Shown piece by piece: positions 1 to 8,230 of a stretch of 64,000 bases of DNA. The stretch spans positions 496,001 through 560,000 of the forward strand of contig JBAMOY010000001.1 in assembly GCA_037071015.1 (NCBI GenBank). Reading direction: 5' to 3'. Position numbers and translations under genes: made by a program. Under the pieces are notes generated by a model. The model ran no database searches. It saw only the letters and a list, made by a program, of their open reading frames with translations, and was not told where the DNA came from. How positions within the stretch are numbered: the stretch's first letter is position 1; each line of letters opens with the position of its first letter. Source of the stretch: JBAMOY01 sp037071015 (GTDB lineage Bacteria; Bacillota_I; Bacilli_A; RF39; UBA660).

Positions 1-10
1 TTAAAACATT

Positions 11-32
11 AAAGTGATTAAATCACTTTTTT
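11..32 (+). terminator. Rho-independent terminator of a gene left of the window
   Basis: An 8-bp stem (11-18 with 22-29) with a 3-nt loop is followed by a run of T (27-32). It should end a plus-strand transcript entering from outside the window. Confidence 0.6.
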
Positions 33-40
33 GAATAAAT

Positions 41-68
41 TTGACAAAATAAAATAAATTGTTATAAT
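41..68 (+). promoter_or_regulatory. SigA-type promoter of the AMP-ligase gene
   Basis: A perfect TTGACA (41-46) and a perfect TATAAT (63-68) are separated by 16 bp. The ribosome binding site AGGGGGA (104-110) follows just before the ATG at 114. Confidence 0.8.
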
Positions 69-113
69 ATTCCATTGTAGTATTAATAAAATATAAAATG
101 TTTAGGGGGACTT

Positions 114-1877
114 ATGAAAAAAATGGAACTAACAGGATATGCTTCTATCGATAATCCACAAAGTAGAAATTCTAAATTTTTAGAAAAAAATCCAATAATA
201 CCAAATATTAACATTTACACTTTATTAAAATTATTAAGTAAAAATAATTTTAATAAGTCTGCTGTAGACTGTCTAGATTTGAAAGCAGATTATAGTACAC
301 TAATAAATGATTCAGTTACTATTTCTTTAGCGTTAAAGGAATTAGGAGTAAGAAAAGGTGAAATTATAGCAGTAGCTATGCCAAATTTTTATCAGGCTTT
401 AGCTGCATATTTTGCTTGCAACAGAATTGGGGCAATCACAACATTTTTAGATGCTGTGGCCTCCGAAGAAGAAATTAGCTCATATTTAAATTTATTTGAG
501 TCTCCGATTTTGATTAATTATGATAAAAACGAGGCTTATAATAAAAAAATTAAAGATTCTACTAAAGTTAATCATATAATAACTTTACAAAAACAAAATG
601 CTAATTCATTAGTTTTAACTAACGATTATAAAGTAACTAGTAATGATAATACAATAGATTTTAATAGTCTAGCGAGTATTGCTAAATTTCGAAAAAACAA
701 ATTTGAACCACTACATTCAAAAAAAGAAGATTCGTTAATTTTGTTTACTAGTGGTTCAACTGGCAAACCAAAATCAGTAGTATTAACAAACGAAAATATT
801 TTAGCTGCAGAAATATATGCAATGAATACTAGTCATACAGAAAACATTACAGGGCCAAAAACATTAACTTGCGTACCCTTTTCTTACCCTTATGGATTTG
901 TAACATCCGCTTTGACATCATTATTATGGGGAAAAGAAGCAATTCTTGCTCCAAGAGTCAGTAAGGATAATATCGCTTATTATTATTCTAAAAAACCGAG
1001 TATTATCTTTGGGAGTCCTGCATTACTAGAATTAACTCTAAATAATCTTCCGAAAGATCAGGATTTATCTTTTGTTACCCATTTTATATCAGGTGGTGAT
1101 TTTCTTACTCTTTCTCATGCTAAAAGAGCCACTAATTTTTTTAAACAACACGGAGCTTCAAATATTGAAATAGGTAATGGCTTTGGGAATGCAGAAACAG
1201 TAAGTATAGGTTCTACACCTGTTGGTGTTCCATTAAGACAGGAAACAGCGGGTAAAATATTAGTAGGTAGTAACGTTATGGTCGTTGATCCTGACACAAT
1301 GGAAGAAAAAAAATATGGTGAGACAGGATTGTTGTGTGTTTCTGGGAAGCATGTTTTTAAAGGTTATTATAGAAATGAAAATTTAACACAACAAAGTAAA
1401 TTTATCAAAAATGGAAGAGAATATTATAATACAGGTACTTTAGGTTTCGTTGATGAACAAGGATATTTTACAATTACAGGAAGACAATCGAGATTTTATA
1501 TAATGTCTTCTCTAAACAAGGTGTATTGTGACAATGTTCAAAATATTATATCAACATTCGAATGTGTAAGGGATTGTGCAGTAGTTAAAGTACCTGACAA
1601 TGATAATATCTATGTGAATAAGGCTTACATTGTTTTAAATGACGGATATGTGGAATCCGAAGAATTAAAAAATATGCTTTTTAAACAGTTTTATTCACCG
1701 AGTAAAACGGAAAAAGGTGAATATGTGCAATTAAAAAAATACGAAATACCTACATATGTTGAATTTATCGAATCAATGCCTAGGATACCAGGTTCTGAAA
1801 AAATTAATTATAATTTTTTAGAGGAAGATGCACAAAAAAAATTACAAGGTAATGCAAAAACATATAAAAAAATATAA
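114..1877 (+). CDS. AMP-dependent acyl ligase (ANL superfamily)
   Basis: A 587-residue adenylate-forming enzyme of the acyl-CoA synthetase/AMP-ligase family, expected to activate a carboxylic acid with ATP; the substrate cannot be read from the sequence. The phosphate-binding signature TSGSTGKPK is at residues 212-220, and the C-terminal catalytic lysine region is present as PRIPGSEKINY. Length is normal for the family. The usual TGD motif, whose Asp contacts the ATP ribose, reads TGT (Thr442) within YNTGTLGFVDEQGYF, so activity may be altered. It has its own strong promoter and a terminator overlapping its stop codon, so it is monocistronic. No carrier protein or thioesterase lies next to it. 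The superfamily is secure, the reaction is not. Confidence 0.85.
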   Translation: MKKMELTGYASIDNPQSRNSKFLEKNPIIPNINIYTLLKLLSKNNFNKSAVDCLDLKADYSTLINDSVTISLALKELGVRKGEIIAVAMPNFYQALAAYFACNRIGAITTFLDAVASEEEISSYLNLFESPILINYDKNEAYNKKIKDSTKVNHIITLQKQNANSLVLTNDYKVTSNDNTIDFNSLASIAKFRKNKFEPLHSKKEDSLILFTSGSTGKPKSVVLTNENILAAEIYAMNTSHTENITGPKTLTCVPFSYPYGFVTSALTSLLWGKEAILAPRVSKDNIAYYYSKKPSIIFGSPALLELTLNNLPKDQDLSFVTHFISGGDFLTLSHAKRATNFFKQHGASNIEIGNGFGNAETVSIGSTPVGVPLRQETAGKILVGSNVMVVDPDTMEEKKYGETGLLCVSGKHVFKGYYRNENLTQQSKFIKNGREYYNTGTLGFVDEQGYFTITGRQSRFYIMSSLNKVYCDNVQNIISTFECVRDCAVVKVPDNDNIYVNKAYIVLNDGYVESEELKNMLFKQFYSPSKTEKGEYVQLKKYEIPTYVEFIESMPRIPGSEKINYNFLEEDAQKKLQGNAKTYKKI

Positions 1878-1902
1878 CAAAATAATTTTGTTATATTTTT
1901 TT
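1871..1902 (+). terminator. Terminator of the AMP-ligase gene
   Basis: A 12-bp AT-rich stem (1871-1882 with 1886-1897) with a 3-nt loop and a T run to 1902. The upstream arm contains the ligase stop codon. Confidence 0.7.
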
Positions 1903-1910
1903 AGCTGTTT

Positions 1911-1927
1911 ATGTTATAATATAACAT
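1911..1927 (+). promoter_or_regulatory. Extended -10 promoter inside a palindrome, histidine kinase gene
   Basis: TGTTATAAT (1912-1920) is an extended -10 element (TG-N-TATAAT). It lies within the inverted repeat ATGTTATA-A-TATAACAT (1911-1927), so a dimeric repressor could compete with RNA polymerase here. The promoter reading is good; the operator reading is speculative in such AT-rich DNA. Confidence 0.5.
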
Positions 1928-1944
1928 ATAGTAGGAGGTTTATT

Positions 1945-3771
1945 ATGGGAAGCGGTATTTTTTTTTCAATTTGTGCCATACCCTTTTCTATATTAATTAT
2001 AATTTTATTTTTTAAAAAGGGTCATGTAAACAATTTTGAAACTAAAGTGTATAAAATATTAATTATTTTAAATTTTATTGGACTAGTGATTGAACTGTTG
2101 TGTACATATGCTTCGATTATTTATAATGATTTTCCAATATTTAGTAATTTTATATACAAGTCTTATTTAGCCTATTTGCTTGCTTGGACTGCAATATTTA
2201 CTTATTATATTTATAAAATATCATTATTTAAAGAAACAAAAACAAGTTTTAAAAATCAAAGTTTTTTATTATTAATTGCTATAGCGGTTCTAATAATTAC
2301 ATATATATTACCAATTGAACTTGTTATTGAAAACGACTTTCAAACAAGATATACAACCGGTCTAAGTGTAAATTTTACCTACACAATAAGTACTATATTA
2401 GTGATAATTATAATAATAATATTGATCAAAAATTTTAAAAATATAAAATCAAAAAAATATATACCTGTTTTTGTGTTTTTAATAGTTGGTGGCAGTTCAA
2501 TGATAATTCAAAGATTTTTTCCAGAATTATTGCTACTTACATATTCTGAGACAGTAATTTGTGTAATTATGTATCATACCATTGAAAATCCTGATGTTAA
2601 AATGATAGAACAGCTTAATATTGCTAAAGAGCAAGCAGAAAAGGCCAATAATGCTAAAAGTGATTTCTTATCTAACATGTCACACGAGATTAGAACACCT
2701 TTAAATGCTATTGTAGGGTTTAGTCAAGCATTATCTGAAGAGGACATCTCAGATAGTGCTAAAGAAGAAGTTAATGACATTATATCGGCTTCACAAAGTT
2801 TACTAGAAATTGTTAATGGAATTTTGGATATATCCAAAATAGAGGCTAATAAATTAGAAATAATCAATACTGATTATAGTTTTAAAAAAGTTTTTAATGA
2901 ATTAGTGAATTTGACTAAAGCAAGAATGGGCGATAAGCCACTTGATTTTAAATATACATACGATGATAGTATTCCAGAAGTACTTTTTGGTGATCATGTA
3001 AGATTAAAACAAGTAATTCTTAACCTTTTGACCAATGCGGTTAAGTATACTAAAGAAGGTTATGTTGATTTTAAAGTGAGTTCTGTTATTAAAGGGGATA
3101 TTTGCCGTTTAATTGTTTCAGTCGAAGATTCGGGTATTGGAATTAAAACCGAAAATATCGATCGCTTGTTTTCAAAATTTGAACGATTTGATATTGAAAA
3201 AAATATTACTATCGAAGGCACAGGCCTTGGATTGGCTATTACTAAAAAATTAGTAGATTTGATGCATGGTAAGATTATTGTACAAAGTATATATGGGCGT
3301 GGTTCAAAATTTACGGTAGCAATTGATCAAAGAATTGTCAATAAAAAAGCAGAAGATATTGAACAGCCTAAAATTGATATTAATACTAAAGATCGGGATT
3401 TTAGTGATAAAAAAATATTAGTAGTTGATGACAACAAAATCAATATTAAAGTTGCTGAAAGATTATTAAAAGATTATAAGGTTCAAGTAGAAAGTGTTAT
3501 AAGTGGTTTTGAATGCCTAGATAAAGTTAATGAAGGTAATAAGTATGATTTAATATTATTAGATGATATGATGCCTAAAATGAGTGGAGTAGAGACATTG
3601 AAGAAATTAAAGTCAATAGAAGGTTATAATATTCCAACTGTAGCATTAACGGCAAATGCAATTTCTGGTATGCGTGAAAAATATTTAAATGATGGGTTTG
3701 ATGATTATCTTTCAAAACCAATAGATAAAAACGAACTAACAACGATAATTAATAAATTTTTAAATAAATAG
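1945..3771 (+). CDS. Hybrid sensor histidine kinase with C-terminal receiver
   Basis: A 608-residue membrane sensor. The N-terminal ~230 residues are a run of hydrophobic segments (about seven) with no extracellular domain. A short coiled coil leads into HisKA with the phosphorylated histidine in SNMSHEIRTPLN (His247). The HATPase domain has N box NLLTNAVKY, G1 DSGIGI and G2 GTGLGLAI. A receiver domain follows with phosphoacceptor Asp540 in LLDDMMPKMSG, Thr in ALTANA and Lys in LSKPID. The start is placed at 1945 because AGGAGG (1933-1938) and the promoter lie directly upstream; an in-frame ATG at 1828 lies inside the ligase gene and upstream of the promoter. The Hpt gene follows immediately, giving a His-Asp-His relay. 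No output regulator is adjacent. Confidence 0.9.
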   Translation: MGSGIFFSICAIPFSILIIILFFKKGHVNNFETKVYKILIILNFIGLVIELLCTYASIIYNDFPIFSNFIYKSYLAYLLAWTAIFTYYIYKISLFKETKTSFKNQSFLLLIAIAVLIITYILPIELVIENDFQTRYTTGLSVNFTYTISTILVIIIIIILIKNFKNIKSKKYIPVFVFLIVGGSSMIIQRFFPELLLLTYSETVICVIMYHTIENPDVKMIEQLNIAKEQAEKANNAKSDFLSNMSHEIRTPLNAIVGFSQALSEEDISDSAKEEVNDIISASQSLLEIVNGILDISKIEANKLEIINTDYSFKKVFNELVNLTKARMGDKPLDFKYTYDDSIPEVLFGDHVRLKQVILNLLTNAVKYTKEGYVDFKVSSVIKGDICRLIVSVEDSGIGIKTENIDRLFSKFERFDIEKNITIEGTGLGLAITKKLVDLMHGKIIVQSIYGRGSKFTVAIDQRIVNKKAEDIEQPKIDINTKDRDFSDKKILVVDDNKINIKVAERLLKDYKVQVESVISGFECLDKVNEGNKYDLILLDDMMPKMSGVETLKKLKSIEGYNIPTVALTANAISGMREKYLNDGFDDYLSKPIDKNELTTIINKFLNK

Positions 3772-3780
3772 GTGATAAAA

Positions 3781-4137
3781 ATGAAAGATATAAATATATT
3801 GAAAAATAATGGTGTAAATTTAGATGCTAGTCTTGATATTTTAGGCGATATTGAAATGTATAATGACACTTTAAATGATTTTTTAGAGGAGATTGTTAGT
3901 AAGGTTGAAAACTTAAAGACATATAAAGAAGCTGATGATATGCCTAATTACGCTATATATGCGCATTCTGTTAAAAGTGATTCTAAATATTTAGGCTTTG
4001 TTAAATTAGCTGAAATAGCCTTTAATCATGAAATCAGAGCCAAAGATAACGATATTGATTATATTAAAAATAATTTTAATCTGCTAGTTGACGAAATTAA
4101 TCGTGTTGTTCAAATTTCAAAAGATTATCTAAATTAG
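3781..4137 (+). CDS. Histidine phosphotransfer (Hpt) protein
   Basis: A 118-residue, all-helical, soluble protein with the Hpt signature AHSVKSDSKYLG; His62 is the predicted phosphorylated residue and the HxxKxxS pattern is intact. It starts 9 bp after the kinase stop codon. The ATG at 3781 is preferred over the GTG at 3772 because AGGTGA (3770-3775) is correctly spaced for the ATG and overlaps the GTG. It should accept phosphate from the receiver of the hybrid kinase and pass it to a response regulator encoded elsewhere, since none is in the window. Stand-alone Hpt proteins are uncommon in small low-GC genomes. Confidence 0.85.
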   Translation: MKDINILKNNGVNLDASLDILGDIEMYNDTLNDFLEEIVSKVENLKTYKEADDMPNYAIYAHSVKSDSKYLGFVKLAEIAFNHEIRAKDNDIDYIKNNFNLLVDEINRVVQISKDYLN

Positions 4138-4156
4138 ATTAATGATTACTTAAACG

Positions 4157-4180
4157 AAAAAAGATCTTAAGATCTTTTTT
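4157..4180. terminator. Bidirectional terminator
   Basis: A perfect palindrome AAAAAAGATC-TTAA-GATCTTTTTT between convergent genes. It serves the Hpt gene and the ABC transporter gene, whose stop codon it overlaps. Confidence 0.75.
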
Positions 4181-5906
4181 ATATGTTTTCAATTAAATAT
4201 AGATTTTTATATATTGTCGATTTCTTCATCAATTCACTATGTGTACCGGAATCAACTAATTTACCTTTATCAATGATATAAATAATATCGGCATCGACAA
4301 TTGTTGATAAACGATGTGCTACGATTATAATGGTGTGATCGTGCACTAAATTATCAATTGTTTTCTTTATATATTCTTGACTTTCATTATCTAATGCACT
4401 TGTAGCCTCATCAAATAAAATAATTTTAGTATTTAAAAGCAGAGTACGAGCAATTGCCAATCGTTGTTTTTGACCACCTGATAAATTTACTCCGCCTTCA
4501 CCAATAATAGTATCGTATTGTTTTGGTAAACTCATAATATAGTCATCTAAATAAGCTTGACGACAAACTTTGCGAACTTCTTCTAAACTAACATCACTTT
4601 TAACAATTTGAAAATTTTCTATAATTGATAGATTAAACAAAAAAGGATTTTGTCTAATAATGGAAATGTTATTACGTAAGCTTTTTTCTGTTAAATCATT
4701 TATATTTACATTGTCAATTAGTATTTCACCATCATTAACATCAAAATAACGCAACAATAAATTAAAGATAGTTGATTTTCCATTACCACTTTTACCAATA
4801 ATAGCTATTTTTTTATTTGGTTCTAAATTAACACTAAAATTTTTCAAAGTGTTTTTTTCATTTTCTCTATATCTAAATGAAACATTCTTAAATTCAATCT
4901 TACCAACTATATTCGTTAAGTCGGTTTTGCCAAATTTTTCGTCATTATATAAGCGATTATTAACTATTTCATCGATTCGCTTTAAAGATACAGATATTTT
5001 ATTGTAATTTATACCAAAGTCACTTATGCTTTCTACAACCTCATCAATTCGCCAAAGATATTGAGATATAACAGTGAATAAAGCTAAAGTCATACCAGCG
5101 TTAAAATATAAGTAGCCGCAAGTTAATAATATGACTAATTGAAGAATGTAGTAAACAAAATTATTAGAGTTATAATAAATTACTTCATATTTTTTTATGT
5201 TTTTATTTTCAACAAACAAATCATCCAAATTTTTATACATTCTTTTTTCTATATTACCTTTAATCCCTAAAGCTTTAATTTCTCTAATACCAGTGAAATT
5301 TTCTGTAGCGCTTTTAACATACTTATCTGTTTCATGTTTTATTTTTTCTTGGGTGTGTTTGATTTTAGGGAAAAAGACTTTAGAAATAAAACCCATCACA
5401 ATACAGAACATCGTTATTTCTATACCCAATATTATAGAAGTTTTGAACGCTAAAAAAAAGACAATTACTACTACTAAGGCTCGACAAGACATTTTAATTA
5501 GTTTTGATAACAGTTCTAACACTCGCGTAGGGTCAGTAACCATCCGATTAATAAACTCACCAACACCAATATCTTCAAAAGCTATCGCGGGAAGTTCTGT
5601 CACTTTATGATAAAAGTCTTTTAATACATTTTGTGAAAATTTTATTTCTAAATAGTTATATAAATAATCACGTGGAATAGGTAGAATAGAGTAACAAATA
5701 ATATGAATGAGTTCCCAAGAAACAATATATAATATAAATTGACTAATATTTTTGGCAACTAATGCTTCCAACGCTAATCCCCATAGAAAAGCTGATACAA
5801 TCGCCGGTATATAAGTTATGATTACTAAAATTAAATATAAAATTAATTTTAATCGATCATGTTTCAAATAATGCCATATTAATTGAAAATTTCTGTTTTT
5901 TAACAT
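4179..5906 (-). CDS. ABC exporter, fused permease and ATPase
   Basis: A 575-residue half-transporter of the multidrug/lipid exporter class, which would act as a dimer in the membrane. Residues 1 to about 310 hold six predicted membrane helices, and the rest is the nucleotide-binding domain. Walker A is GKSGNGKST (about 368-376), the signature is LSGGQKQR (about 473), Walker B is IILFDEATSALD, and the H-loop is VAHRLST. AGGTGA precedes the ATG by 6 nt. It is monocistronic and encoded as a single half, so a homodimer is likely. The substrate is unknown. Confidence 0.9.
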   Translation of the reverse strand: MLKNRNFQLIWHYLKHDRLKLILYLILVIITYIPAIVSAFLWGLALEALVAKNISQFILYIVSWELIHIICYSILPIPRDYLYNYLEIKFSQNVLKDFYHKVTELPAIAFEDIGVGEFINRMVTDPTRVLELLSKLIKMSCRALVVVIVFFLAFKTSIILGIEITMFCIVMGFISKVFFPKIKHTQEKIKHETDKYVKSATENFTGIREIKALGIKGNIEKRMYKNLDDLFVENKNIKKYEVIYYNSNNFVYYILQLVILLTCGYLYFNAGMTLALFTVISQYLWRIDEVVESISDFGINYNKISVSLKRIDEIVNNRLYNDEKFGKTDLTNIVGKIEFKNVSFRYRENEKNTLKNFSVNLEPNKKIAIIGKSGNGKSTIFNLLLRYFDVNDGEILIDNVNINDLTEKSLRNNISIIRQNPFLFNLSIIENFQIVKSDVSLEEVRKVCRQAYLDDYIMSLPKQYDTIIGEGGVNLSGGQKQRLAIARTLLLNTKIILFDEATSALDNESQEYIKKTIDNLVHDHTIIIVAHRLSTIVDADIIYIIDKGKLVDSGTHSELMKKSTIYKNLYLIENI

Positions 5907-5931
5907 TATACTTCACCTCACACATATGACC

Positions 5932-5960
5932 ATTTTATCAGAATAGGTAAATATAAACAA
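5932..5960 (-). promoter_or_regulatory. Promoter of the ABC exporter gene
   Basis: On the minus strand TTGTTT (5960-5955) is followed after 17 bp by TAAAAT (5937-5932). A TG dinucleotide one base upstream makes the -10 element extended. Confidence 0.6.
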
Positions 5961-6036
5961 TATTAAATGTTATATTTTAATATTATTGCATGTCTTTTAT
6001 CATTATATATTTCATATGCTTTTATAGGTGAAATAT

Positions 6037-6795
6037 ATGAATATGTATGCATTTTTATTGACGACAATTGCTGGCTTATCAACTATGATTGGAACAATAT
6101 TTATTTTTACAAAGAACAAAAACACAGATAGCATTATTGTATCGGCATTGAGCTTTGCTGCTGGTGTTATGATATGTGTATCACTAACTGATTTAATACC
6201 TTCATCCATCGGTGAAATAAGCACTACTTTTAGACTAGTACCATCCTACGTTATTATGCTAATATTTGTAGTAGTGGGAATAATTATTTCAATGACAATT
6301 GATAAATATCTTCCAGTTGACAACACCTATATAAAAGATAATAAAGGACTATATAAAGTGGGAATAATATCAATGTTAGCTATTATTTTACATAACATTC
6401 CTGAAGGAATAGCTACCTATATGGCTAGCAATACTGATATAAAAGTGGGAATATCTTTGACCTTGGCTATCGCTTTGCATAACATTCCCGAAGGAATAAG
6501 CATATCAATACCAATATATTATTCAACAAAAAATAGATTAAAAGCTATTGGTTATACAATGATATCAGCACTCTCTGAACCGTTTGGAGCAATTATAACT
6601 TATTTATTTTTGCAAAAGTATATTAATAATACAATCATGGGATTTTTATTTGCTGTAATAGCAGGCATTATGATTCATATTAGTTTTTATGAATTATTAC
6701 CGTCCGCAAAAAAATATAATCAAAAACATAAAATGATTTTATGTTTTCTAGTTGGGGTATTATTTATGTTGGTCAATCATTTAATATTTAACTAA
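6037..6795 (+). CDS. ZIP-family metal transporter
   Basis: A 252-residue polytopic membrane protein with about eight predicted helices. Two copies of the ZIP metal-binding signature, ILHNIPEGIATY and ALHNIPEGISIS, lie in consecutive helices. Members import zinc or other divalent metals; bacterial ZupT-type proteins have the same layout. The start at 6037 is chosen because AGGTGA (6026-6031) sits 5 nt upstream; the in-frame GTG at 6028 is inside that site. It is divergent from the ABC exporter, and a strong terminator follows. No metalloregulator is adjacent. Confidence 0.9.
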   Translation: MNMYAFLLTTIAGLSTMIGTIFIFTKNKNTDSIIVSALSFAAGVMICVSLTDLIPSSIGEISTTFRLVPSYVIMLIFVVVGIIISMTIDKYLPVDNTYIKDNKGLYKVGIISMLAIILHNIPEGIATYMASNTDIKVGISLTLAIALHNIPEGISISIPIYYSTKNRLKAIGYTMISALSEPFGAIITYLFLQKYINNTIMGFLFAVIAGIMIHISFYELLPSAKKYNQKHKMILCFLVGVLFMLVNHLIFN

Positions 6796-6828
6796 ATAGT
6801 AGAGTAGAGACATTTTCAAAAATTAAAC

Positions 6829-6854
6829 AAAAGAGACTTTAAAAGTCTCTTTTT
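6829..6854. terminator. Bidirectional terminator
   Basis: An 11-bp stem AAAAGAGACTT/AAGTCTCTTTT with a TAA loop, flanked by A and T tracts. It lies between the ZIP gene and the small minus-strand gene ending at 6860. Confidence 0.75.
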
Positions 6855-6859
6855 GTGGG

Positions 6860-7003
6860 TTATTTGCAATCTGTTGAGTCAGCACGGTTAGTACTATTAG
6901 TTAAATTACTATCCATGTTCGAACTTTGACTTCTATTTGTAGAATTTGTTAAGTTAGTTCTACTTTTTGAAGCATTTGAATTGCTCTTATTATTCTTTTT
7001 CAT
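6860..7003 (-). CDS. Small Asn/Ser-rich repeat protein
   Basis: A 47-residue hydrophilic protein made largely of Asn, Ser, Thr and Lys, ending in TDCK. Two adjacent copies of a ~15-residue unit are visible, TNLTNSTNRSQSSN and SNLTNSTNRADSTD. GGGTGA sits 6 nt before this ATG; another ATG three bases upstream would be too close. Low-complexity Asn/Ser-rich peptides of this size are common among small spore proteins, and sporulation genes occur elsewhere in the window, but I do not recognise a family. The ribosome site, the repeat and the adjoining terminator make it a credible gene. Confidence 0.6.
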   Translation of the reverse strand: MKKNNKSNSNASKSRTNLTNSTNRSQSSNMDSNLTNSTNRADSTDCK

Positions 7004-7198
7004 CATAAATCACCCATTAATATTATTGACTGCAAATAGAAAAAATATTAATAAAAATAAAATAAAATAATGGTAATTTGGTAATAAATAGAAATCATAT
7101 ATTATATAATAAATTTAATATAATGATAAATAATATAAATAAGAATAACTTATGTATAATTATAAAAACAAATTTTAAAGAAATTAACATAATATATA

Positions 7199-7417
7199 TT
7201 ATAGGAAGTTAACTGTTTCACATAAACGAGTGAATAACTTGTTTTGTTTTAAATAATTATATATTTTCTTTCTAGAAATTATCTTATATTCATTATCGTT
7301 CAATAAATCTATAAGACTTTCAAAAATTTCAATCGGCTTTTCATCATTATTTAAAATATCTTTTATACAACAATAAATTTTATCAACTTCATCAAATATA
7401 TTATTATCATTAACCAT
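7199..7417 (-). CDS. Small hypothetical protein
   Basis: A 72-residue acidic, probably helical protein with no hydrophobic segment long enough to span a membrane. No family is recognised. No good ribosome binding site lies at the usual distance: the nearest AAAAAGG is about 17 nt upstream of the ATG. It is flanked by extremely AT-rich sequence, and open frames arise easily in such DNA. Treat it as a possible gene. Confidence 0.4.
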   Translation of the reverse strand: MVNDNNIFDEVDKIYCCIKDILNNDEKPIEIFESLIDLLNDNEYKIISRKKIYNYLKQNKLFTRLCETVNFL

Positions 7418-7591
7418 ATATAAGCATCCATACCTTTTTACAAAGTTTTAAAATTATCATATGTAATATATTAAAATTTAACTTGATAAAAATTTTTTGT
7501 CGAAATCAAATCATACATAATTAATGTAAATAGTTTTAAAATGATATTTCAAAACTATTTAGGTAATTTTAATAAAATTAAATAATTTGAG

Positions 7592-7639
7592 TGTCAAATT
7601 TTGCTAATGTTTGACATATTGTTATATAATTAGTAATAT
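7592..7639 (+). promoter_or_regulatory. Promoter region of the DUF2726 gene with an inverted repeat
   Basis: TTGACA (7611-7616) and TAATAT (7634-7639) are 17 bp apart. The -35 element is the right arm of an inverted repeat, TGTCAAA (7592-7598) and TTTGACA (7610-7616), so its left arm also offers a minus-strand -35 towards the 7199 gene. The ribosome binding site GAAAGGA precedes the ATG at 7677. Confidence 0.45.
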
Positions 7640-7676
7640 ATAAATAGGTAGTAAAAATAATTGAAAGGATTTTATT

Positions 7677-8105
7677 ATGATTGTTATTATATTTTTTTTA
7701 CTAATTATAGGAGTAATATATTATTATAAATATTTAAAACAAAAAAATAAACAACAAACAACAGTTCAATATTATAAGCCAAATATGCCAACAAATTATC
7801 AATATAGACGTAAACCAATTATGACAGCTAATGAATACCATTACTTTGAATTACTTAAAGACATCGCTAATGAATTAAATTTAGAAATTCATCCCCAAAC
7901 CAATTTAGCTACCATAATAAAAAAAGAAGGATACTATAAATATCAAAATGAATTATACAGAAATATCGATTTTGCCATTTTTACAAAAGATTATAAACAT
8001 TTACTTTTATTAATTGAAATTGATGATTATACACACACTTATAAATCAAGAATCAAAAGAGACGAAAGAGTAAAAAAATATGTCAAAATGCCAATATACA
8101 ATTAA
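7677..8105 (+). CDS. Membrane-anchored DUF2726 nuclease-like protein
   Basis: A 142-residue protein with an N-terminal membrane anchor (residues 1-17) and a DUF2726 domain from about residue 48. Recognisable points are the opening TANEYHYFELLKDI, the RNIDFAIF strand and LIEIDDYTH, the acidic core of this restriction-endonuclease-like fold. After RDERVKK the family normally continues through one more strand, but here the frame stops within a few residues. A run of seven A (8072-8078) precedes the stop; shifting one base there extends the frame to 8148 with a family-like ending FLLYKVRYKK. It may be a slightly truncated gene or a homopolymer error. Function unknown; the fold suggests nucleic acid cleavage or binding. 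Confidence 0.7.
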   Translation: MIVIIFFLLIIGVIYYYKYLKQKNKQQTTVQYYKPNMPTNYQYRRKPIMTANEYHYFELLKDIANELNLEIHPQTNLATIIKKEGYYKYQNELYRNIDFAIFTKDYKHLLLLIEIDDYTHTYKSRIKRDERVKKYVKMPIYN

Positions 8106-8202
8106 TACTTTTCTGTTGTATAAAGTCAGATACAAGAAATTATATTAAATGGTTGATTTTAAAAAAATTAAGCGACAATGATTCAAATATCAAATGAAAT
8201 TC

Positions 8203-8229
8203 AAAAAGCGATTATGATAATCGCTTTTT
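8203..8229. terminator. Bidirectional terminator
   Basis: A 12-bp stem AAAAAGCGATTA/TAATCGCTTTTT with a TGA loop. It ends the DUF2726 gene on plus and the XRE-type regulator gene on minus. Confidence 0.8.
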
Positions 8230-8230
8230 A

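Noticed and set aside
5197..5610. 137-codon open frame on the plus strand
   Set aside because: It is antisense to the membrane part of the ABC exporter, has no ribosome site and no family resemblance.
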